NCBI GenBank assembly: GCA_030141605.1
Contig: JAQGDQ010001467.1
Coordinates: forward strand, 1 to 39,441
Source of the DNA: Tubiluchus corallicola
Lineage: Eukaryota; Priapulida; Priapulimorpha; Priapulimorphida; Tubiluchidae
Length of the DNA: 39,441 nucleotides
Direction of reading: 5' to 3'
Below are positions 29,998 through 39,441 of the stretch, piece after piece. The notes beneath the pieces are model-generated. The model searched no databases. It worked only from the letters and a program-made list of their open reading frames with translations, and was not told the origin of the DNA. The position numbers were made by a program, and so were the translations under genes. How positions within the stretch are numbered: the stretch's first letter is position 1; each line of letters starts with the position of its first letter.

Positions 29998-30750
29998 TGC
30001 CTATTACGTTCGTTGTCGTAACATTGGGCAGGCAGACTTCAAGAATAAAAGAAATTTGTTCTCAAGACAGACAAACGCAACAGTAATCCAACATAAAAGT
30101 AGACAGTGCTATGCCAGTGCATTGTCAGCACCACTTCCAACTCTGCGGGTTGCATGCTCGCTGTAAACATTAACGATAAGCAACATTCTTCGAAATGCAA
30201 AATCGTTGAATAACCCTAACAGAATACAGAAAACTGTCCTCTCCATAACCGATGTTACTATTGCAGAAATTTTAGTGACCGTTATATTGATGATAATGGA
30301 GTAAACAGGTAAATAACGAACTAACTTCTGTAAACATGTTGTAAAATGTAAACAATCTCCTGAATTTTTGCAAATAAAGTAAACCAACCGTTGCAAATGT
30401 GTCGAGAATATTCCAAGTCTCTTTGATTACTAATCAGAGAACCACTGAATTTTTTTCTAGAAAGAGTTTCATTTATAAGCAATTTTGGGTTCTTTTACAA
30501 TATCTATATACATTTTAATTACAAAAGTGCCTCTCTTTGTGTAAATGGTCCGAATGTCATTATTTTCTAAGCTGCGCTCGAGATTCACTCTTACGTCTTG
30601 TCCTAACAAACGGTAACGGACAATGAAAAATTAAATGTTCTGATCTTTGACTGCCCAGACCGGAAACACACAGATCTGAGCCAATTATTCCCCTCCTGTA
30701 TTTAAACGATTTATTTAAATGCAAACATTTATTTAACATTTTTTGTACTT
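29998..30750. other. Intergenic, no gene seen
   Basis: The right part may be the body of the retroposon whose tail follows, but no protein motif is readable. Confidence 0.45.
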
Positions 30751-30826
30751 ATGTGCCCTACAAATAGAGGGCTTATTGTATCATTTCGAATAAAGATTTT
30801 TGATGATGATGATGATGATGATGATG

Positions 30827-30860
<34 letters not shown>

Positions 30861-31055
30861 GGATGATGATGATGATGAGGATGATGATGAGGATGATGAT
30901 GAGGATGATGATGAGGATGATGAGGATGAGGATGAGGATGAGGATGATGATGAGGATGATGATGAGGAGGATGAGGATGATGATGAGGAGGATGATGATG
31001 AGGATGAGGATGATGATGATGATGATAATAATAATAAGAATAATAATAATAATAA

Positions 31056-31098
<43 letters not shown>
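30751..31098 (+). mobile_element. Retroposon 3' tail with conserved stem and (GAT)n/(AAT)n extension
   Basis: GCCCTACAAATAGAGGGC (30755-30772) is the stem-loop seen at 26266-26283 with its outer T-A pair replaced by G-C. It is followed by CGAATAAAGATTTTTGATG and a trinucleotide tract: GATGAT, then GAGGAT mixtures, then AATAAT to about 31098. The tail seems to have been extended by copying and later interrupted by GAG units. Confidence 0.6.
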
Positions 31099-31099
<1 letters not shown>

Positions 31100-31404
31100 T
31101 AACAAATTTACTCTCCCATTTGGATGTGTCTAATATCTTGACATTTCTAAGATTGACGTCATGAGATGTCTCCTGAAAGTGCCGAGACTGCATTATTTCC
31201 AAAAATTTAGTAGGTATCTTACAACATGTCTACTCTTAATTTACACTTTTCTAGATCATTGGCTAAAGATTCTTTTTGACGTCAGTTCTGCGTCCTCTAA
31301 CGTTAAGTGATCCGTTACTAATTTCTTGGCATCTCATGTATTCTGATGAAACAGTAAACCATCTCCATTCCAATCTACATAAAACGAGAATGTCGTGGGT
31401 TACA
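31099..31404. other. Intergenic, no gene seen
   Basis: No recognisable feature; it may include unreadable upstream LINE sequence. Confidence 0.4.
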
Positions 31405-32016
31405 GGGTCGCATAACCATCAAATGCCTATGCGCTGATGATATTACATGGATAGCAAGAAAACAAAGACGAAATAGAAGCCATCGAGATCAAAATAGCAA
31501 AAAAAACTAAAAGAATGGATCTCATATTAAACAAAGATAAAACAGAAAAATTAGGCCAGGTTCACACGCAGAGACTTCTCTCGCAACTTATCTCTGAAAA
31601 TAAAGTTGCAACGTGTGAGTAGTTTGCCAACTTCTCTTGCAACTTGTAGAGAAAATATGAAATATTTAGGCAGTTTTCTAACATCAGATGAAGATAGTCT
31701 TGGCACTAGCAGCGTATTCCAAATTAACGAACATTTTTGAAAACACGAGAATCAGTCTAGAAGTAAAATTAAGATTCTTCGATGCACTTATGAAAACTGT
31801 TTCTCTATACTCAAAATTACGGACAATCGAAGCAGATCACACATCAGCATTAGATGAATCTCAAAGAAGAAACTGTAGGAAATTTCTAGGAATAACATGG
31901 CCAAAGAAAATATCAAACCAGGATGTGTATAATAAAGTCAAGCAGAGGAATGGACAATTAAAATCAAAAGAAGATTAAGATGGATAGGACATGTTACACG
32001 ACTACCAAATAACTGA
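31405..32016 (+). mobile_element. LINE reverse transcriptase relic (RTE/R1-like), frameshifted
   Basis: Reading across frames, 31406 onward gives GRITIKCLCADDITWIA (the catalytic (Y/F)ADD box, here CADD), then KRMDLILNKDKTEKL (the GL.lN..KT block), then ENMKYLGSFLTSDED (the KYLG box). Next is ALAAYSKLTNIFENTRISLE and the thumb/C-terminal region through RRNCRKFLGITWP, ending RRLRWIGHVTRLPNN and TGA at 32014-32016. This order is that of RTE/R1-type LINE proteins. There are frame changes at about 31690 and 31960, a stop near 31508, and a non-LINE insert at about 31553-31648. The copy is dead. Confidence 0.78.
31553..31648. other. Nested inverted-repeat insert inside the LINE RT relic
   Basis: Between the KTEKL and KYLG blocks is about 95 bp of unrelated sequence. 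It has two nested inverted pairs: TCACACG (31562-31568) with CGTGTGA (31612-31618), and GCAACTT (31583-31589) with AAGTTGC (31603-31609). It then repeats CAACTTCTCTTGCAACTT. It could be a tiny fold-back element or a filler from a deletion repair. Confidence 0.5.
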
Positions 32017-32173
32017 CAATGCAGTATTACATCTGTAGTAGCAAATGATCATAACTGTTGTATTTACTATTTTGTACTAATTTCTTTCGTAAATTATTAA
32101 TTACTTTATTTATTACGCATATTAGCCGTTTTAACAGTGTACATCTGGATAAGAAATAATGACCAGCTATTTT
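32017..32173. other. Spacer, no feature recognised
   Basis: AT-rich; no gene seen. Confidence 0.4.
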
Positions 32174-32439
32174 GACCAGACGATTTAGTCTACTGGTAAT
32201 GCGTCTGCTTTTTCCGTCTGGGAGGTCGTGAGTTCGAACCACCGGCCGGGTCATACCAAAAACTTTAAAAATGGTACCTGCTGTTGCCCTGCCTGACGTG
32301 TGGTATTTAGAGTAAAAGTGGGGTAATAATAGTCTCTGTTATGTAGTTGTAGGTTGTTATTTACAGTCAGCGATAATAGCTCTTTGAGCTAATGTTAATT
32401 GTTGACCCAAAAGCCGACTTTAAATAAAGATTATTATTA

Positions 32440-32512
<73 letters not shown>
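32174..32512 (+). mobile_element. tRNA-derived SINE, near complete, with (ATT)n tail
   Basis: The head (32174-32254) is tRNA-like: GACC...GGGTC acceptor ends, A box TTAGTCTACTGGTAATGCG, CGTCTG...GTCTGGG in the anticodon region, and B box GAGTTCGAACC. The body follows (ATACCAAAAACTTTAAAAAT, GGTACCTGCTG and so on). The 3' end reads GACTTTAAATAAAGATTATT and runs into an (ATT)n tract to about 32512. The body motif AAAAATGGTACYTGCTG reminds me of SINEs from aquatic invertebrates. Order and tail suggest an LINE-mobilised SINE. Target duplications were not found with certainty. Confidence 0.82.
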
Positions 32513-32513
<1 letters not shown>

Positions 32514-32599
32514 CAAAGTAAAGATAACAATATATGCGTGAAATAATTTTTAAATGCAGCTCCTCCAAAGTGTACAATAGCTGAAAAGGGCTGTCGCTA
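32513..32599. other. Spacer between SINE and LINE
   Basis: No feature recognised. Confidence 0.4.
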
Positions 32600-33412
32600 T
32601 TTGCCCAAAACCAATGACGTTTCAGATTTTAAACAATGGTGGTGATTTTTTTCTTAGGCCTCGAATGAGAAACAAAGGCAGCCATTGTGAATGCAAATCA
32701 GATTCAGAATGTAAAACATTGATTTGGAAGGAAGTCAAATGCTTGGGAAAGGTTATAAAATCTGATAATTTCTTTAAAAAGGACATTGTTATAAATAAAA
32801 GCAAATTTTATGCTCCGTTGAACTCGATATTATCAACTCAGGGAAGATGTAATGAAATGGTGTCCAAAACGCTAAGAAATTCACATTGTTTACCAATTTT
32901 GTTGTTCGCAGTAGAAGTTAATTCATTTTCTTTCGAGCGAAGAAAATATTTTAAAAATTTGTTTTAGCACAGCCTGTAGGAAGATTTTTAATTATAGACG
33001 TAATGAGCGTGTCAAGGTTTCAATGACTTATTGTGGTACTTTGCCTGCAAACTGCCTAATTGATGGTAGAAAATTAAATTTCTTAAAGAAAATTCAAAAC
33101 TCGGGCATTGACAATATTCAATTAACGTTATATTTAACTAACAATAGTCATTGTCACTTAAAGAGAAAGTATGGCTTCTCTTTAAGGTTTGTCAACATGA
33201 ATGTCAAAAAACTAGTTATTAATGCTTTTGATGTGTGTTTACACGGATATGTGAAAACTAACGATAGTTTAACGCACGATCATTATTAAGCATACTTCAT
33301 TATTATGTTCACTTTATGCATACTAATTTTTCCTTGTTATATTTTGTCTATATGAATATACGTGTTGTATCTGTGTGTAATGGTACGAAATCAAAGAATA
33401 ATAATAATAATT
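32600..33412 (+). mobile_element. LINE 3' end with RT thumb/C-terminal region and (AAT)n tail
   Basis: Frame 32614-32967 contains KCLGKVIKSDNFFKKDI, KSKFYAPLNSILSTQG and NSHCLPILLFAVEVNSFS. This is the C-terminal part of a LINE ORF2 (pattern KYLG..i.s..f..d......kFy...Nsi......(k)s.CLPiLLya.Ea). After a stop at 32965-32967, a second frame continues with CGTLPANCLIDGRKLNFL, then KKIQNSGIDNIQLTL to the stop at 33289. About 120 bp of 3' UTR follow, ending CAAAGAATAATAATAATAAT at about 33412. The copy is 5'-truncated and broken between the two frames. It is distinct from the LINE copies at 15.3 and 25.6 kb. Confidence 0.78.
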
Positions 33413-34093
33413 CTGGTTAACGACAGTCACGTGTCTTAATTAGTATGGAAATTTTTGCACTGAAACCAATAATCTTAGCCGGAAGACCTAATCATTCAGT
33501 TGTTTACCTTGTCTGGAATTGTCCATCTGAACTGATGACTTTGGTTAGTTGTTGGAAGAAGTATCAAGTGTCAACAAAGCTTCGTCTGTTTCGCTCTGTT
33601 GAGCATACGTAATTTGTCTAATGTTCTCATTAATTCTAATGCGTCTGATGTAAATAAATTCTTTTGTATGCAAGAGGCGCCGGTCTATATTTACCTATTT
33701 ATTCGCCTTCTCGGTTTCCTCAAAACACTTCTAATATTGCATTTTCTGAGCTCTTCTTGTGGGCGTCGAAAATGTAAAATGCTTCCCTTTTTTGTAGCGT
33801 TTCGGTCCTGTTGTGCACTTTAGGAACTGGTTTTGTTGCAATAAAACGAACGTCAAGGCGAAGTGGACCACTGGGACTAACTGTAGAAAAAGCTATGAGA
33901 ATGCATGTTATGCAATGTCAGCGTAACGACGAAATAAGATGCTGGCAAAATGTACTAGTGGCCAAATAACTATTGACCACTAACCAGTAGATTTCTGAGT
34001 AAATGCATCACTGACAAAAATACCCACTGATAAAATAGGTAGAACATTAGCAAAAATATGCTGTAGTGAAATGTATTACTGAATTGTTATTTT
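33413..34093. other. Intergenic, no gene seen
   Basis: The 74-codon frame at 33599-33823 has no recognisable content. Confidence 0.5.
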
Positions 34094-36459
34094 CCACTAA
34101 TCAAAATAAACAACTAGAACTAATGGCGAATCTTGAAATTTTGGTTCTTTTATTTAACTGCAATTTCAATTTGGCAGCTGATAAACAACTAGAACTAGTG
34201 GCAAATCTTGAAATTTGGTTCTTTTATTTAACTGCAATTTCAATTTGGCAGCTGATAAACAACTAGAACTAGTGGCGAATCTTGAAATTTGGTTCTTTTA
34301 TTTAACTGCAATTTCAATTTGGCAGCTGATAAACAACTAGAACTAGTGGCGAATCTTGAAATTTGGTTCTTTTATTTAATTGCTATTTCAATTTGGCAGC
34401 TGATAAATAACTAGAACTAGTGGCAAATCTTGAAATTTGGTTCTTTTATTTAATTGATGTTTCAATGTGACAGCTGATAAGCAACTAGAACTAGTGGCAA
34501 ATCTTGAAATTTGGTTCTTTTATTTAACTGCAATTTCAATTTGGCAGCTGATAAACAACTAGAACTAGTGGCGAATCTTGAAATTTGGTTCTTTTATTTA
34601 ACTGCAATTTCAATTTGGCAGCTGATAAACAACTAGAACTAGTGCAATCTTGAAATTTGGTTCTAAACACACAAAACACAAACACAACTGAAATTTGGTT
34701 CTTTTATTTAATGATTTCAATTGACAGCTGATAAACAACAGAACTAGTGGCAAATCTTGAAATTTGGTTCTTTATTTAACTGCAATTTCAATTTGGCAGC
34801 TGATAAACACTAGAACTAGTGCGAATCTTGAAATTTGGTTCTTTATTTAACTGCAATTTCAATTTGGCACAAAGCGAATCTTGAAATTTGGTTCTTTTAT
34901 TTAACTGCAATTTCAATTTGGCAGCTGATAAACAACTAGAACTAGTAGCGAATCTTGAAATTTGGTTCTTTTATTTAATTGATGTTTCAATGTGACAGCT
35001 GATAAGCAACTAGAACTAGTGGCAAATCTTGAAATTTGGTTCTTTTATTTAACTGCAATTTCAATTTGGCAGCTGATAAACAACTAGAACTAGTGGCGAA
35101 TCTTGAAATTTGGTTCTTTTATTTAACTGCAATTTCAATTTGGCAGCTGATAAACAACTAGAACTAGTGGCGAATCTTGAAATTTGGTTCTTTTATTTAA
35201 CTGCAATTTCAATTTGGCAGCTGATAAACAACTAGAACTAGTGGCAAATCTTGAAATTTGGTTCTTTTATTTAATTGATGTTTCAATGTGACAGCTGATA
35301 AGCAACTAGAACTAGTGGCAAAACAAACCAACAACACAAACACTAGAACTAGTGCAAATCTTGAAATTTGGTTCTTTCATTTAACTGCAATTTCAATTTG
35401 GCAGCTGATAAACAACTAAAACTAGTGGCCAATCTTGAAATTTGGTTCTTTTATTTAATTGCAATTTCAATTTGGCAGCTGATAAACAACTAGAACTAGT
35501 GGCAAATCTTGAAATTTGGTTCTTTTATTTAATTGATGTTTCAATGTGACAGCTGATAAGCAACTAGAACTAGTGGCAAATCTTGAAATTTGGTTCTTTC
35601 ATTTAACTGCAATTTCAATTTGGCAGCTGATAAACAACTAGAACTAGTGGCGAATCTTGAAATTTGGTTCTTTTATTTAACTGCAATTTCAATTTGGCAG
35701 CTGATAAACAACTAGAACTAGTGTCGAATCTTGAAATTTGGTTCTTTTATTTAATTGCTATTTCAAGTTGGCAGCTGATAAACAACTAGAACTAGTGGCA
35801 AATCTTGAAATTTGGTTCTTTTATTTAATTGATCTTTCACTGTGACAGCTGATAAACAGCTAGAACTAGTGTCGAATCTTGAAATTTGGTTCTTTTATTT
35901 AATTGATGTTTCAATGTGACAGCTGATAAACAACTAGAACTAGTGGCGAATCTTGAAATTTGGTTCTTTCATTTAACTGCAATTTCAATTTGGCAGCTGA
36001 TAAACAGCTAGAACTAGTCGAATCTTGAAATTTGGTTCTTTATTTAATGCATTTCAATTGCAGCTGATAAACACTAGAACTAGTGCAATCTTGAAATTTG
36101 GTTCTTTCATTTAACTGCAATTTCAATTGCAGCTGATAAACAACAAACACAACAAACAAACAACACAAGCAACTAGAACTAGTGGCGAATCTTGAAATTT
36201 GGTTCTTTCATTTAACTGCAATTTCAATTTGGCAGCTGATAAGCAACTAGAACTAGTGGCAAATCTTGAAATTTGGTTCTTTCATTTAACTGCAATTTCA
36301 ATTTGGCAGCTGGTAAACAGCTAGAACTAGTGGCAAATCTTGAAATTTGGTTCTTTCATTTAACTGCAATTTCAATTTGGCAGCTGATAAACAACTAGAA
36401 CTAGTGGCCAATCTTGAAATTTGGTTCTTTTATTTAATTGCAATTTCAGTTTGGCAGCT
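34094..36459. repeat. 74-bp tandem array, about 32 units, two unit types
   Basis: The unit is 74 bp (CTGATAAACAACTAGAACTA, then GTGGCGAATCTTGAAATTTG, GTTCTTTTATTTAACTGCAA and TTTCAATTTGGCAG). A second type has TTGATGTTTCAATGTGACAG in the last part and appears roughly every third to fifth unit (near 34455, 34980, 35275, 35540, 35830, 35900), so the array has a loose higher-order pattern. Units contain the near-palindrome ACTAGAACTAGT. Three A/C-only stretches (34665-34688, 35319-35343, 36138-36168) and nearby base losses interrupt it. Confidence 0.96.
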
Positions 36460-37285
36460 GAGCTCAATTGTTACCCCCATTTTTGGTTTAATTGTATACA
36501 ATTTGTTGTTATTGTCATAAGTTTTGTTAATCTATCCTATAAACTTAATTTCGTTGTTTTGTAAATGTATTGTATAAATTGCTTGAGTAAAAAATAAAAA
36601 ACCAAATAATAAAACCAAATGACACCCAGTAAAGTAAATAAGCGAAAGACACACCGCGCCATCTATTGAGCAGAAAATACAAACTTGACGTAAGCTGCAA
36701 TACTTTTAATTTTAACATGCGATATTAATGTACTAAGTTCAATTAGACTTACACCAATGTTTTCAATAGTAAAAATAATCAACATTACATTGACTACTCA
36801 GATTACGTAAAAGTTTTGTCATGCCATACACAACTGGGCTTATTGACAAAATAATTTCGCTGATTGCAACACCAATAACAAGTCTGGCATATTATATGAA
36901 GCCAATGTGTAACGCACATGAATCTGCTCACGTATCCACAGTTTCTTTCCTAATTAGTACTTATACACGCGTCCTAATATGGTTTCCGTCTAGATTTTAT
37001 TGTCGATTATTTTATGGTTGATGTGATGTTATCTTCCTTGCGTCAGCTTCGTCTGCAGGCTGCTTATGAAACCACGTACGCAAATCTTAATAAGTATCTT
37101 ATGATTTCATTTCATAATTTATGTATTTATTTAATTACATATAAGATGTGGGGCTACATCTTCAACTCAAGCATCAATATTGGCGATCTGTATATAATAT
37201 GAAGGCTCTCGATCTAATTCAGTGACGGGTTTACTTACTTGTGGTCCCTAGGCAAAAGTCACCAGTTGAAGACCACATGTGCCCG
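36460..37285. other. Intergenic, no gene seen
   Basis: A-rich sequence near 36585-36610 (GTAAAAAATAAAAAACC) could be an old retroposon tail. Frames at 36821-37021 and 37014-37202 have no recognisable content. Confidence 0.45.
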
Positions 37286-39441
37286 ACAGTCCGGGCCCTA
37301 TGCTTATTGCACAGGGGTCCCGCACTCCGGGCCCTATGTTTATTGTACAGGGGTCCCACACTCCAGGCCCTCTGCTTATTGTACAGGGGTCCCGCACTCT
37401 GGGCCCTATGTTTATTGTACAGGGGTCCCACACTCCAGGCCCTCTGCTTATTGTACAGGGGTCCCGCACACCAGGTCCTATGCTTATTGTACAGGGGTTC
37501 CGCACTGCAGGCTCTATGCTTATTGTACAGGGGTTCCGCACTCTGGGCCCTATACTTATTGCACAGGGGTTCCGCACTCCAGGCCCTATACTTATTGCAC
37601 AGGGGTCCCACACTCCGGGCCCTATGCTTATTGTACAGGGGTCCCACACTCCAGGCTCTATGCTTATTGTACAGGGGTTCCGCACTCTGGGCCCTATACT
37701 TATTGCACAGGGGTTCCGCACTCCAGGCCCTATGCTTATTGTACAGGGGTTCCGCACTCTGGGCCCTATACTTATTGCACAGGGGTTCCGCACTCTGGGC
37801 CCTATACTTATTGTACAGGGGTTCCGCACTCTGGGCCCTATACTTATTGCACAGGGGTTCCGCACTCCAGGTCCTATGCTTATTGCACAGGGGTCCCACA
37901 CTCCAGGCCCTCTGCTTATTGCACAGGGGTCCCACACTCCAGGCCCTATGCTTATTGCACAGGGGTTCCGCACTCTGGGCCCTATGCTTATTGCACAGGG
38001 GTCCCACACTCCAGGCCCTCTGCTTATTGTACAGGGGTCCCACACTCCAGGCTCTATGCTTATTGCACAGGGGTTCCGCACTCCAGGTCCTATGCTTATT
38101 GCACAGGGGTTCCGCACTCCAGGCCCTATGCTTATTGTACAGGGGTCCCGCACTCCAGGTCCTATGCTTATTGCACAGGGGTTCCGCACTCCAGGCCCTA
38201 TGCTTATTGTACAGGGGTTCCGCACTCCAGGCTCTATGCTTATTGCACAGGGGTTCCGCACTCCAGGCCCTATACTTATTGCACAGGGGTTCCGCACTCC
38301 AGGTCCTATGCTTATTGCACAGGGGTTCCGCACTCTGGGCCCTATGCTTATTGTACAGGGGTTCCGCACTCTGGGCCCTATACTTATTGCACAGGGGTTC
38401 CGCACTCCAGGTCCTATGCTTATTGCACAGGGGTCCCACACTCCAGGCCCTATGCTTATTGCACAGGGGTCCCACACTCCAGGCCCTATGCTTATTGCAC
38501 AGGGGTTCCGCACTCCAGGCCCTATGCTTATTGTACAGGGGTCCCACACTCCAGGTCCTATGCTTATTGTACAGGGGTCCCACACTCCAGGCTCTATGCT
38601 TATTGCACAGGGGTTCCACACTCCAGGTCCTATGCTTATTGTACAGGGGTTCCGCACTCCAGGCCCTATGCTTATTGTACAGGGGTCCCACACTCCAGGC
38701 CCTATGCTTATTGTACAGGGGTCCCACACTCCAGGCCCTATGCTTATTGCACAGGGGTCCCGCACTCCAGGCTCTATGCTTATTGTACAGGGGTCCCGCA
38801 CTCCAGGCCCTATGCTTATTGTACAGGGGTCCCGCACTCCAGGCCCTATGCTTATTGTACAGGGGTCCCACACTCCAGGCCCTATGCTTATTGTACAGGG
38901 GTTCCGCACTCCAGGTCCTATGCTTATTGCACAGGGGTCCCGCACTCCAGGCTCTATGCTTATTGTACAGGGGTCCCGCACTCTGGACCCTATGCTTATT
39001 GTACAGGGGTCCCGCACTCCAGGCCCTATGCTTATTGTACAGGGGTCCCGCACTCCAGGCCCTATGCTTATTGTACAGGGGTCCCGCACTCCAGGCCCTA
39101 TGCTTATTGCACAGGGGTCCCACCCAGGCTCTATGCTTATTGTACAGGGGTCCCACTGGCCCTATGCTTATTGACAGGGGTCCCGCACTCCAGGCTCTAT
39201 GCTTATTGTACAGGGGTCCCACACTCCAGGTCCTATGCTTATTGTACAGGTCCCACTCCAGGCCCAGGCCTATGCTTATTGTACAGGGGTCCCACACTCC
39301 AGGCCCTATGCTTATTGTACAAAGGTCCCGCACTCCAGGTCCTATGCTTATTGTACAGGGGTTCCGCACTCCAGGCCCTATGCTTATTGTACAGGGGTCC
39401 CGCACTCCAGGCCCTATGCTTATTGTACAGGGGTTCCGCAC
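37286..39441. repeat. 36-bp tandem array, about 60 units, running off the window end
   Basis: The unit is 36 bp (CTCCAGGCCCTATGCTTATT, then GTACAGGGGTCCCGCA). Variable sites are almost all C/T or A/G: GTACAG/GCACAG, TCCCG/TTCCG/TCCCA, CCAGG/CTGGG, CCCTATG/CTCTATG. Because 36 is a multiple of 3 and no unit has a stop in these frames, open frames of 631 codons (plus) and 736 and 613 codons (minus) run through it. In the plus frame most variable sites change the amino acid, so it is not under protein selection. Units near 39120-39320 have several small losses. Confidence 0.96.

Noticed and set aside
29549-31202. Poly-Asp, poly-Met, poly-Ser, poly-His and Ile/Val frames
   Set aside because: Translations of trinucleotide tracts; other frames of the same DNA are equally open.
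37231-39441. Very long open frames (736 and 613 codons minus, 631 plus) as a repeat protein gene
   Set aside because: They follow from a 36-bp period without stops, are open on both strands, and vary mostly at amino-acid-changing sites.

Overview
The window is animal (metazoan) nuclear DNA of the repeat-rich, AT-rich kind. The only single-copy protein gene I can support is the 3' end of the spliceosomal GTPase gene EFTUD2 (Snu114/U5-116K): two exons on the plus strand (1335-1442 and 2126-2221), joined by canonical GT-AG splice sites and ending in the conserved ...LNYPM stop. Everything downstream (about 37 kb) looks intergenic, made of transposon remnants and tandem arrays. The LINE types (CR1/L2-like C-termini, an RTE/R1-like reverse transcriptase), tRNA-derived SINEs, a 5S-rRNA-like piece, hAT-type elements and a TTAA-flanked piggyBac-type MITE family fit an invertebrate genome. 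I lean towards an aquatic invertebrate from the look of the SINE at 32.2 kb, but the sequence does not fix the phylum.

Layout. 1-3.1 kb: EFTUD2 3' end, with a compound tetranucleotide expansion in its upstream intron and a 31-bp minisatellite about 400 bp past the stop. 3.6-5.4 kb: copy A of a dispersed repeat, then a well-delimited 895-bp hAT-like element (perfect 8-bp target duplication) that has grown an internal minisatellite. 5.9-7.25 kb: 20 units of a 69-bp repeat. 7.7-9.2 kb: a tRNA-like SINE head, an unknown dispersed repeat and a fold-back of 30-bp units. 9.7-10.3 kb: a polypurine GA tract. 11.7-12.85 kb: a perfect 19-bp hairpin, a 17/20-bp minisatellite and a 283-bp MITE with 8-bp target duplications next to a tRNA-derived piece. 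13.8-17.3 kb: GAT/GAC repeats, a LINE 3' end, an old hAT-like MITE and piggyBac-type MITE copy 1. 18.2-19.6 kb: about 35 units of a 40-bp repeat. 22.4-24.2 kb: tRNA-like, 5S-like and LINE-RT fragments side by side, then a second copy of the unknown repeat and MITE copy 2. 25.4-28.8 kb: a minus-strand LINE end, MITE copy 3, a solo LINE 3' UTR, and copy B of the 3.6-kb repeat with a 19-unit internal expansion. 29.6-33.4 kb: trinucleotide tracts, two more LINE fragments and a complete-looking SINE. 34.1-36.5 kb: about 32 units of a 74-bp repeat. 37.3 kb to the window end: about 60 units of a 36-bp repeat.

Tandem arrays and microsatellites cover, by my hand tally, somewhat over a quarter of the window. 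Most long open frames here (poly-Asp, poly-Ser, Ser-Leu, Met-Met, and the 600-730-codon frames over the last 2.2 kb) are by-products of these arrays. I found no operon, CRISPR array or other new multi-gene system. The best novelty is in the transposons: several carry minisatellites that appear to have been born inside them, one MITE family has paired internal palindromes, and two retroposon tails share a stem with a compensatory base-pair change. Several arrays also contain patches that look like sequencing or assembly damage.
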